DNA from: Piscirickettsiaceae bacterium
GTDB taxonomy: Bacteria > Pseudomonadota > Gammaproteobacteria > Thiomicrospirales > Thiomicrospiraceae
Direction: 5' to 3'
Length of the DNA: 11,748 bases
Assembly: GCA_027019045.1 (NCBI GenBank)
Contig: JALUXI010000168.1
Span: 1 to 11,748, forward strand
Each line of letters opens with the position of its first letter. The first letter of the stretch is position 1. Position numbers and translations under genes: made by a program. The notes under the pieces are model-generated. The model did no database searches. It had not been told where the DNA came from and saw only the letters and a program-made list of their open reading frames with translations. Shown one piece after another: positions 1 to 6,561 of the stretch.

Positions 1-1
1 G

Positions 2-574
2 AGTTTGCTGACAAATAACCGTACACTGGGCTTTGATTTAGGACCTGGCAATGGACTGATGGATGAAGTGTGTCAACGCTATTTTGCATGCGATTATGAT
101 AAGCATGGAGACATCGCAGCACAGGGTAAAGTGGACAAAACGCTGCTGAATCAACTCAAACAACACCCTTTTTTCCAACAAACGCCACCGAAAAGCACAG
201 GCAAAGAGACTTTTAACTTTCAGTGGCTACAATCGTTTGAGCTGCCAAATGACCCAAAAGATTTATTGTCCACCCTCAATCAACTGACCGCAGACCTCAT
301 TATTGAAGCATTACAACAGACACCTGCCAAACAGCTGATTCTCTGCGGCGGTGGGGCATTGAATGGCACCCTTGTGCAACGCATTCAACAAGGCTTACAA
401 AGCTTAGCTATCCCCGTCCAAAGTAGCCAAGCTTACGGCATCGACCCGATGGCAATTGAAGCACTGCTCATCGCTTGGCTCGCCCACCAACGCCACCACC
501 AAATCCCCACCGATCTCACCCAAATCACAGGCAGCGGCAAACCCACCATTTTAGGTAGCTTGACCCTACCATAG
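2..574 (+). CDS. anmK: Anhydro-N-acetylmuramic acid kinase, C-terminal part (5' end outside window)
   Basis: AnmK phosphorylates 1,6-anhydro-N-acetylmuramic acid, opening the anhydro ring to give MurNAc-6-phosphate in cytoplasmic peptidoglycan recycling. About 190 residues are visible, roughly the C-terminal half of a family usually near 370 residues. The motifs follow the family order: GFDLGPGNGLMD near the start, then PKSTGKETFN, the phosphate-loop-like LILCGGGALNGTL, and GIDPMAIEALLIAWLA close to the end. The reading frame is open to the left edge, so the TTG at base 5 is internal and not a start. The gene ends 6 bases before the end of the convergent Rpn gene. No terminator separates them; only a weak 5-bp hairpin (554-570) without a T-run is present. 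The family assignment is by recognised motifs and is secure. The missing N-terminal half cannot be assessed. Confidence 0.95.
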   Translation, partial: SLLTNNRTLGFDLGPGNGLMDEVCQRYFACDYDKHGDIAAQGKVDKTLLNQLKQHPFFQQTPPKSTGKETFNFQWLQSFELPNDPKDLLSTLNQLTADLIIEALQQTPAKQLILCGGGALNGTLVQRIQQGLQSLAIPVQSSQAYGIDPMAIEALLIAWLAHQRHHQIPTDLTQITGSGKPTILGSLTLP

Positions 575-580
575 CAAGTG

Positions 581-1609
581 CTAATTAAACAACTCCTCCA
601 CTGTCTGAGCGCTAAAAATTGCACGGTTAATCTGATCTAATCTCTCTTCAGATGCTTGACTTAACTGTGCTTCACATTGAGCAAGTCCTTTCTCGCCAAA
701 CTTCACTAGAATCAAACTTCGAGCCGACTCTCGCTTACCTTCCAGCTTGCCTTCTAATTTACCTTCTTGCTTACCTTTTTGAATGCCTTTTTGAATACTT
801 TGCTGAATAAGACGCTCTTTCCAATTTTCCATATTTTCAACCAACATACTGGTTTCCTCCGCCGTTAAGCTGTCAATTGATGACTCTATGTTAATCCCTA
901 ATCCTAGCCTTTGCAAATGCCTTTTTAACCAACGAGTTAACACCTTATTGATCGTTTCTCGGCGTTCTCCTTGTTGCAGCTGTATGATCTTGCTGGCTCT
1001 TAAAATCGCTCGCGCCATTTTTTGATCATCGGTGGCGTTTTCCAAGCTAAAGACTGCACTCATTGGAGTCTCAATCTGTTCAAGCTGTGCTTCTGTATAC
1101 CGACCTTCGTCAACTAAATAATAATTCAAATGGGGCTGATAGGGTTTCAAAATATCAGGAACAGGGTGAATCATGTCAGCCATATCCGTTTTAGCCGTCC
1201 ACCTTGGATTGCCATTGTATAGAACGATGGGAAAAACTGGAGGTAAAGGTTCTGTTGGTTTAAGGTTCTGATTTTTATAAAGATGAGAATAGAAATTAGC
1301 GATATAGTGCATAAACCGCAGAGGCATAGTGTGGTCAACTTTTGATTGGAATTCTAGCAAGATATAGAGATAGATCTCCACCTTCTGTTCTTCGTCTAAT
1401 TGTGCCTGCACAGACCAGACCACATCTTCCGCTTTACTGTCAAACATTGGGGTGACATAGTGACCTGAGTGCTGCTTTAAGGTTGAGAAGTCAAATAACT
1501 TCGCAATCTCTTTTGGCGCAAAGCCCTCAATCAGTTGTTGCACCATTTCAGGATAACTAAAAATCTCTTTATAGCCTGTATCATGATGGTTGGCTTTAAC
1601 CTCTGTCAT
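581..1609 (-). CDS. Rpn/YhgA-family PD-(D/E)XK nuclease (recombination-promoting nuclease / putative transposase type) with DUF4351-like tail
   Basis: A 342-residue protein of the Rpn (YhgA, Transposase_31) family. Studied members are DNA endonucleases that raise RecA-independent recombination; some newer work links Rpn genes to phage defence. The N-terminus has the usual family opening (HDTGYKEIF, residues 9-17). The likely PD-(D/E)XK core is D62 (AEDVVW) followed by E86-F-Q88 in YILLEFQSK, then a Y/H-rich helix around 100-111 and the PIVLYNG strand at 127-133. Residues 272-294 are a charged QKG/EGK repeat, and about 293-341 resembles the short DUF4351 helical tail. The core appears intact. 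The ATG follows the kinase stop codon with no gap, and a GGAG (complement of 1619-1622) lies 9 bases upstream inside the kinase gene, so translation is probably coupled. Nuclease function here is inferred from the family only. Confidence 0.85.
   Translation of the reverse strand: MTEVKANHHDTGYKEIFSYPEMVQQLIEGFAPKEIAKLFDFSTLKQHSGHYVTPMFDSKAEDVVWSVQAQLDEEQKVEIYLYILLEFQSKVDHTMPLRFMHYIANFYSHLYKNQNLKPTEPLPPVFPIVLYNGNPRWTAKTDMADMIHPVPDILKPYQPHLNYYLVDEGRYTEAQLEQIETPMSAVFSLENATDDQKMARAILRASKIIQLQQGERRETINKVLTRWLKRHLQRLGLGINIESSIDSLTAEETSMLVENMENWKERLIQQSIQKGIQKGKQEGKLEGKLEGKRESARSLILVKFGEKGLAQCEAQLSQASEERLDQINRAIFSAQTVEELFN
734..790 (-). repeat. In-frame degenerate tandem repeat encoding KG(I/K)-QKG / EGKL units
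   Basis: Inside the Rpn gene, residues 274-292 consist of repeated QKG and EGKL units. The DNA shows the matching short purine-rich repeats, about 12 bp per EGKL unit, with several near-identical copies. The encoded stretch is highly charged and probably a helical linker between the nuclease core and the DUF4351-like tail. Such repeats vary in number between homologs, so length changes here would stay in frame when whole 12-bp units are gained or lost. Confidence 0.6.
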
Positions 1610-4600
1610 TTAACTCGACTCCATATTCAGCTGCGCTGCAATTTTCTGCATCAACCCTTCAATCGCTGCAATATCGAAGCTATCGACAGCGGTTTGTAGC
1701 TGGGTGGCGAGTTGTTCGAGAGGTTGAATTTGATAGGCTTTAGCGAATTGATGGAGGGTGGCGGCAAAAGCTTCGATATCCGTCATATTATGGGTTTGAT
1801 TGGCTTTTTGCATCAAAGGTTGCAGCTTCTGTTCAATATATGGTTGGATTTCTGACCACTTGGCCTGCACCTCTGGCATTTGCCGCCAATCGTCTATCTC
1901 TGTTATAGTTGATTCAATGTGCTTTACTTCATGCGGTAAAAATTGAGCCAAGGTTTGGAAAAGCTCGGCCCGCAAAATGGGTTTTCGCAAAAAAGCATCA
2001 AAATAGTGGCTCACTTCAGGCTGTGCTAAACTATCCGTTTCCTCTGCCATGACTGAAGCGGTCAAGGCAATAATGGGCAGTTCAGGTGCCATTGCCTTAA
2101 TCCGTTTAGCCGCTTCAATCCCATCCATCACAGGCATCCGAATATCCATCAAAATCGCATCGGGCTGAACCCGATGAAACTGTTCAATCGCCTCTTTTCC
2201 ATGATGCGCAGTCAACACTTCTACGGGCGTATCGGCAAAGATTTTGACGATTAAATCCAAATTATCCGCCACATCATCTACCACCAACAGTTTAGCGGGC
2301 AGGAAATGAATGGTTTGCTGAATCTGCCCCACCGCTTGCTGTACTCGGTGAACCTCCTTCACCGCCGCAATATCGACCTGAGGCAGTTTCAGCGTAAAAG
2401 TCGCCCCCTTACCCGCTTCACTTTCAACCGTGAGTTCACCGCCCATCATCTTGGCTAACTTACTGGAGATCGCTAATCCAAGTCCTGTCCCGCCATATTG
2501 CCGTGTATCCTGTCCTGAGACCTGCTCGAACTGAGCAAACACCTTATCCAACTGATCTTTCGGAATCCCAATCCCCGTATCTTCCACCTGAATAATTAAA
2601 TCCAGTTTAGAAAGGTGTTCATCCACATTGTCTGCATGCACCTTGAGTGCAATATGCCCTTGTGCGGTAAATTTCACCGCATTACCCAATAGGTTCAGCA
2701 AAATCTGTCGCAATCGGACATCATCCAGCAACAAGCCATTTGGCAAGTTGGGATCAACCTCCACTAAAAAGTCCAATCCCTTTTTCTCTACCTGCAGATG
2801 AAAAACCTCTGCTAACTCCTCGACCAATTTCTGCACATCAGTCGGGTGCGTTTCAATAGTGAGTTTACCCGCCTCAATTTTCGAGAGATCCAGTACATCA
2901 TTGATCAGCGTCAGTAGGGTGCTGCCCGCCTTTTGAATGGTTTTAATGTACCCTTTTAGCTTCGGCTCTTTCACCTCTTCACTCAACAGTTCAGTAAAGC
3001 CCAAAATGGCATTCATGGGTGTGCGGATTTCATGGCTCATGTTGGAGAGAAATTCAGACTTGGCTTGGCTGGCGGCTAAAGCTTTTTGCGTCTCCGCCTC
3101 CAGTGCCTTTTGCGTCTCAAGCAATGAAGCCTCAACCTGTTTTCTTTTTGCAATCTCAAGCGCCAACTTTCTATTCCAAAATAGGAAGATCAAAAGTAAC
3201 AATGTCATTCCAGCGGCAATTTGATAAAACAGCGAATAGTCAGGTTTGGGGGCCAACCATTTTTGACGGATTTTACGATGCTCTTCAGGCGTAATCGCTG
3301 CCAGCCCTTTATCTAAAATATTACGAAGGGTGACATTATCCAAAGTGGTCGTCATATGGATTTTATTAGCCTCTTTGCCCCGATAGGCCTGAAATGGCAC
3401 AATGTTCCGTATCCCCTGTTGCTCAAGCACATAGCTAATTGAAGCAAAGGTATCAAACAGTACATCCGCCTGCCCCTTGGCGACGGCATCCACCGCCTGC
3501 TGAAAAGTATCCACCCACAGAATCTTCATCTCTGGGAACTCTGCCTTCAAAATATCGCCATGGGCATAGCCTCTGGGCATCGCCACCGTTTTCCCAAAAA
3601 GATCGCTGATACTGCGTGCTTGTACCCCCTTGCGAATAAAGAAGTAATCCACCAACTCAAAATAGGGGGCGGTAAACAGCATAAACTCGGTGCGTTCAGG
3701 GCGATAATAGACGGCATCCAGCATGTCGATTTGATGGGCTTTGATTTTCTTGAGATTATTCACCCATTTATCGACCACCACTTTAAAATGTAGCCCTGTT
3801 TTCTGGGAGATTAAATCCAGATAATCTTTAGCAATGCCTTGATATTGACCATTGGCGACAAAGTCCACAGGTGCCCAGTCAGGCCCACCCCCCACAATAA
3901 TCTTAGGATGAGCTTGTATCCACTGCTTTTCTGCGGGGGTCAGTTCGGTATTATGAATAATATGTGAAGGGGCGGAAAAGTTTAGGTCACTGGCTTTTAC
4001 CCATTTTTCAAGTATCTGCTGATGCTCTTCTGGAGTAATCGTTTTCACCAATGTATCCAAAATATCAAACAATGCAGGTTCTGATTTAACGACAGCAATT
4101 GAGACTTTGGTCTCTAAATCTGGCACCTTATCTATCATTTTCAAGTTGGTAAGAAAATGGTGCTTCATTAAATAGGTGGCCACGGCAATATTGCCTATAT
4201 AAGCATCGGCCTTACCAAAAGCGACTGCTTCCAAAGCCGCTTGGTTGGAGCTAGTCAAAAATAGCGGAATGTCAGGGTGATGCATTTTCAACCACTCATG
4301 CAGGTAAGAGCCTCGATTGACCGCCACCTTTTTCCCTTTTAGATCCTCAAAACGGTGAATATCCTGACGCTCATTCTGCACCACCACTGCCAGTGGCATG
4401 GAAAGATAGGGTTGAGTAAAATTGAGATATTTTTTTCGCTCTGGTGTGGCTACCGCACAGGTCAACCCTTGTACCTTACCCTGTTTTGCCTTCTCAAGCG
4501 TTTTTGCCCAAACATCAGTTTCCACCTTAAATTGCAAACCACTTTTTTTCGATAGAATTTTTAGCAAGTCTGCGGCAATCCCTGCATGATGACCTGCCTC

Positions 4601-4804
4601 ATCCACAAAGTCATACGGTGGCCAGTTATAATCCGCCCCCAAGGTGACCACGGGATGCTGTGCAATCCACGCTTTTTGCGCTTTGCTTAAAGGAGAAGGC
4701 TCGTCAGCCAAAAGAGAAACGGAAAAGAAAAGAAGCGTGAAGAAAAAAAGAAAAAAATGCCAAAATTCCCAGTCCTGCCTTTGTAAGCCTTGAGAAGATG
4801 ACAT
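1610..4804 (-). CDS. BvgS-like hybrid sensor histidine kinase with tandem periplasmic SBP_bac_3 domains
   Basis: A 1064-residue inner-membrane hybrid kinase. An N-terminal hydrophobic signal/anchor (about 15-33) is followed by two type-3 solute-binding (Venus flytrap) domains at about 45-272 and 293-518. These contain the family-type segments GADYNWPPYDF and GGGPDWAPVDF and ligand-Arg contexts ATPERKKY and YRPERTEF. Next come a transmembrane helix (about 527-543), a coiled coil (545-582) and HisKA with phospho-acceptor H591 in SNMSHEIRTPMN. The ATPase has the N box around N708, G1 DTGIGIP (742-748) and G2 GGTGLGLA (771-778). The receiver has D843/D844, D887, T915 and K941. No PAS domain is seen. 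The tail (about 965-1064) is helical and HPt-like but lacks an HxxKG phospho-histidine motif. The start is supported by AGGA (complement of 4813-4816), 8 bases upstream and overlapping the stop codon of the HD-GYP regulator. That regulator is the likely partner. The ligand is unknown; amino acids are typical for this domain. Confidence 0.93.
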   Translation of the reverse strand: MSSSQGLQRQDWEFWHFFLFFFTLLFFSVSLLADEPSPLSKAQKAWIAQHPVVTLGADYNWPPYDFVDEAGHHAGIAADLLKILSKKSGLQFKVETDVWAKTLEKAKQGKVQGLTCAVATPERKKYLNFTQPYLSMPLAVVVQNERQDIHRFEDLKGKKVAVNRGSYLHEWLKMHHPDIPLFLTSSNQAALEAVAFGKADAYIGNIAVATYLMKHHFLTNLKMIDKVPDLETKVSIAVVKSEPALFDILDTLVKTITPEEHQQILEKWVKASDLNFSAPSHIIHNTELTPAEKQWIQAHPKIIVGGGPDWAPVDFVANGQYQGIAKDYLDLISQKTGLHFKVVVDKWVNNLKKIKAHQIDMLDAVYYRPERTEFMLFTAPYFELVDYFFIRKGVQARSISDLFGKTVAMPRGYAHGDILKAEFPEMKILWVDTFQQAVDAVAKGQADVLFDTFASISYVLEQQGIRNIVPFQAYRGKEANKIHMTTTLDNVTLRNILDKGLAAITPEEHRKIRQKWLAPKPDYSLFYQIAAGMTLLLLIFLFWNRKLALEIAKRKQVEASLLETQKALEAETQKALAASQAKSEFLSNMSHEIRTPMNAILGFTELLSEEVKEPKLKGYIKTIQKAGSTLLTLINDVLDLSKIEAGKLTIETHPTDVQKLVEELAEVFHLQVEKKGLDFLVEVDPNLPNGLLLDDVRLRQILLNLLGNAVKFTAQGHIALKVHADNVDEHLSKLDLIIQVEDTGIGIPKDQLDKVFAQFEQVSGQDTRQYGGTGLGLAISSKLAKMMGGELTVESEAGKGATFTLKLPQVDIAAVKEVHRVQQAVGQIQQTIHFLPAKLLVVDDVADNLDLIVKIFADTPVEVLTAHHGKEAIEQFHRVQPDAILMDIRMPVMDGIEAAKRIKAMAPELPIIALTASVMAEETDSLAQPEVSHYFDAFLRKPILRAELFQTLAQFLPHEVKHIESTITEIDDWRQMPEVQAKWSEIQPYIEQKLQPLMQKANQTHNMTDIEAFAATLHQFAKAYQIQPLEQLATQLQTAVDSFDIAAIEGLMQKIAAQLNMESS

Positions 4805-4814
4805 GGGAGTGATC

Positions 4815-5888
4815 CTACTGAATAATCGGTTTATGCACTTGATACTGCTTCATCAAATCCACAAACTCATCTTGATGGGCTAAGAAAATATCGGCTATCG
4901 TTGGATCAAAGTGCCGCCCCTTCTGCTCACGGATATAGTCGATCGCCTCTTCAAATGGCCAAGCGTCTTTGTATGAGCGTTTGTTTACCAAGGCATCGAA
5001 CACATCTGCTAACGCCACCACTCGGGCATAAAGATGAATATCTTCGCCTTTGAGCCCTTGCGGATAGCCTGATCCATCCCATTTTTCATGATGCTGATAA
5101 GCAATCACATCCGCTGCTTTGATATATTTTCGATCATAAATCTGTAAAAAACGGTGTGCCTGTGTTGTATGGGTTTTCATCTGCTCATACTCTTCAGCAG
5201 TATATTTTCCTGTTTTATGGATCAATTCAGGAGGCACCGCCAGCTTGCCCACATCATGCAGAGGTGCAGCATAATAGATCATGTCCTCATCTTCTGCTGT
5301 TAAAGCGGGATGGTACTGCGCCAATAGGCGAGAGACTTCAGAGACACGGCGGATATGGTTACCCGTTTCGTCCGATACCGACTCTACCAACTCCATTAGC
5401 ATAAAGATGATCTCTTTTTGCGACAGCTCCAACTCGGTTTCCCAGCGTTTTTGCTGCTCTACCAATTTAGTCTGAAGAGAGAGATTATTCTGTTCTAAAA
5501 CTTTTTTTGCATGGTAGAGTTCAAGATGGGTTTTGACCCTTGCCAAGAGTTCTTCGGCATAAAAGGGCTTGGTAATATAGTCCACGCCGCCCACTTCAAA
5601 CCCTTTTTTAATCGAATCAGCATCCACCCGAGCGGTGAGGAAAATGACTGGAATGTCCATAAAGCGGGGATCCTGCTTCATTCGCTGACAGACCTCAAAC
5701 CCATCCATCCCCGGCATCATCACATCCAGCAACACCAGATCCACAGGGTTAGTCTCCAGCAACGCCAACGCCTCTTCACCACTTCTAGCAAAAGCAAGAT
5801 TGTAATGATCTTCTTTCAGAATATTCATCGCCACCTGAATATTCTCCGCCACATCATCTACAATCAAGACATAATAATTTAAATCCAT
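4815..5888 (-). CDS. Response regulator with HD-GYP domain (probable cyclic di-GMP phosphodiesterase)
   Basis: A 357-residue cytoplasmic protein in the RpfG-type arrangement. The N-terminal receiver (about 5-122) has acidic pair D11/D12, phospho-acceptor D55 in LVLLDVMMPG, T85 and K107. A coiled-coil linker (about 125-160) leads to an HD-GYP domain (about 163-345). Metal and active-site motifs look complete: H178 in ETGNHIRR, H211-D212 in PLHDVGKL, H240, H266-H267 in YQHHEKW, DGSGYPQG (271-278, with GYP at 274-276) and D295 in ALADVFDAL. The family hydrolyses cyclic di-GMP to pGpG or GMP; activity is inferred from these intact residues. It is the first gene of the apparent operon, 10 bases upstream of the hybrid kinase, so it is the natural phosphorylation target. 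The start follows a purine-rich GTGGAAAG segment with very short spacing. The promoter must lie in 5889-6156, but no clear -35/-10 pair was found. Confidence 0.93.
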   Translation of the reverse strand: MDLNYYVLIVDDVAENIQVAMNILKEDHYNLAFARSGEEALALLETNPVDLVLLDVMMPGMDGFEVCQRMKQDPRFMDIPVIFLTARVDADSIKKGFEVGGVDYITKPFYAEELLARVKTHLELYHAKKVLEQNNLSLQTKLVEQQKRWETELELSQKEIIFMLMELVESVSDETGNHIRRVSEVSRLLAQYHPALTAEDEDMIYYAAPLHDVGKLAVPPELIHKTGKYTAEEYEQMKTHTTQAHRFLQIYDRKYIKAADVIAYQHHEKWDGSGYPQGLKGEDIHLYARVVALADVFDALVNKRSYKDAWPFEEAIDYIREQKGRHFDPTIADIFLAHQDEFVDLMKQYQVHKPIIQ

Positions 5889-5959
5889 CTTTCCACTCTT
5901 ACTACTACAAGGTTGCTGACCATTTTACAACTTCACACCGTAAAATCTAGCATGATTTT

Positions 5960-6106
5960 TCCCAAATCCTCAGATAGAAATTGGATAAAGCATGCTGCAC
6001 CTTGTCTGCTAGGGGCTTGCAAAAAATCTTAGCTTCACCCATCGGTTAAGCGGGTATTTTTTGTGAGTCCATAGCTGGCAAGGAGTGGGGCTCTGAGGAT
6101 TTGGGA
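5960..6106 (+). repeat. 147-bp inverted-repeat structure (MITE-like or structured RNA candidate)
   Basis: The ends are a perfect 15-bp inverted repeat (5960-5974 and 6092-6106; TCCCAAATCCTCAGA and its complement). A second arm pair, 6000-6027 with 6056-6083, gives 22 Watson-Crick pairs, 4 G-T pairs and 2 mismatches. An inner stem joins 6028-6033 to 6045-6050 (5 pairs plus 1 G-T), capped by an 11-base loop (6034-6044). Between the outer and middle arms is an unequal internal loop (25 bases against 8). TTTT flanks both ends (5956-5959 and 6107-6110), which could be a short target duplication. The strand is given as plus because all five G-T pairs are stable only in plus-strand RNA. Identity is unknown: it may be a mobile miniature element, a structured transcript, or both. 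Confidence 0.6.
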
Positions 6107-6120
6107 TTTTAATGGCGATA

Positions 6121-6146
6121 TAAAAAAGCCACTCAAAAGAGTGGCT
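6121..6146 (-). terminator. Intrinsic terminator of the ilvD / TerB-like operon
   Basis: A perfect 8-bp stem (AGCCACTC at 6127-6134 with GAGTGGCT at 6139-6146) encloses a 4-base loop. Read on the minus strand it is followed at once by a run of T. It begins 10 bases after the TerB-like stop codon, which is the expected place to end the ilvD transcript. On the plus strand no T-run follows, so it should act in one direction only. Confidence 0.88.
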
Positions 6147-6156
6147 CAGTGGCAGC

Positions 6157-6558
6157 TTAGCTGTTTAAAATCTCTTCACCTTCAAACAGCCAGTTAAAGC
6201 CTTCCCGCACCCAGTTTTCAACCTTCAGCACGAGGTCGGCATCATTCAGACCAATTTTTTGCGCAATCATAAAGACCTGATCTCGCTCTTCTTCGCCAAA
6301 ATGACCATCTTTATAGGAGAGTTTAATCATCTCTTGCAACAAAATAATCTTACTAATACGGCTATCAAACACCGTCAAGGCATCGTCCAATTTAGACGCA
6401 TCCATCGGTTCCAAATTAAACTCAATCCCAAATGCCTCACTGAAGTTTTTCAGATACTCCCTCTCTTCTTCAGAGACATCATGATCTGCGCCTGCCAATA
6501 ATACCGCCAAGTCAAAAACCACTTGGCGTTGTTCTGGGGTTAATCGATCTGCAAACAT
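6157..6558 (-). CDS. TerB-like (TerB/DUF533-type) acidic helical protein
   Basis: A 133-residue, strongly acidic, all-helical cytoplasmic protein without signal or membrane segments. It resembles the TerB tellurite-resistance fold. Two internally similar motifs mark the family: LAGADHDVSEEEREYL (about 21-36) and LSYKDGHFGEEERDQV (about 80-95), each a short acidic loop followed by a Glu-rich helix, a likely divalent-metal site. The length suits a single TerB domain. The ATG lies only 3 bases after the ilvD stop codon, and its ribosome site GAGAGG (complement of 6565-6570, 6 bases upstream) is formed by the last codons of ilvD, so the two genes are cotranscribed and probably translationally coupled. 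There is no other ter gene in the window, so tellurite resistance should not be assumed. The role is unknown; a stress or metal-related function is only a guess. Confidence 0.75.
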   Translation of the reverse strand: MFADRLTPEQRQVVFDLAVLLAGADHDVSEEEREYLKNFSEAFGIEFNLEPMDASKLDDALTVFDSRISKIILLQEMIKLSYKDGHFGEEERDQVFMIAQKIGLNDADLVLKVENWVREGFNWLFEGEEILNS

Positions 6559-6561
6559 CGC

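Noticed and set aside
554..570. Hairpin GGTAG/CTACC at the end of anmK as a terminator
   Set aside because: The stem is only 5 bp and neither strand has a following T-run.
5511..5882. A 123-residue open frame on the plus strand
   Set aside because: It lies wholly antisense to the receiver domain of the HD-GYP regulator and has no recognisable motif; the minus-strand gene has complete family motifs.
6157..6558. Assigning the TerB-like protein as a tellurite-resistance determinant
   Set aside because: Only the fold-level motifs support TerB, and no terA, terC, terD or terZ neighbour is present.
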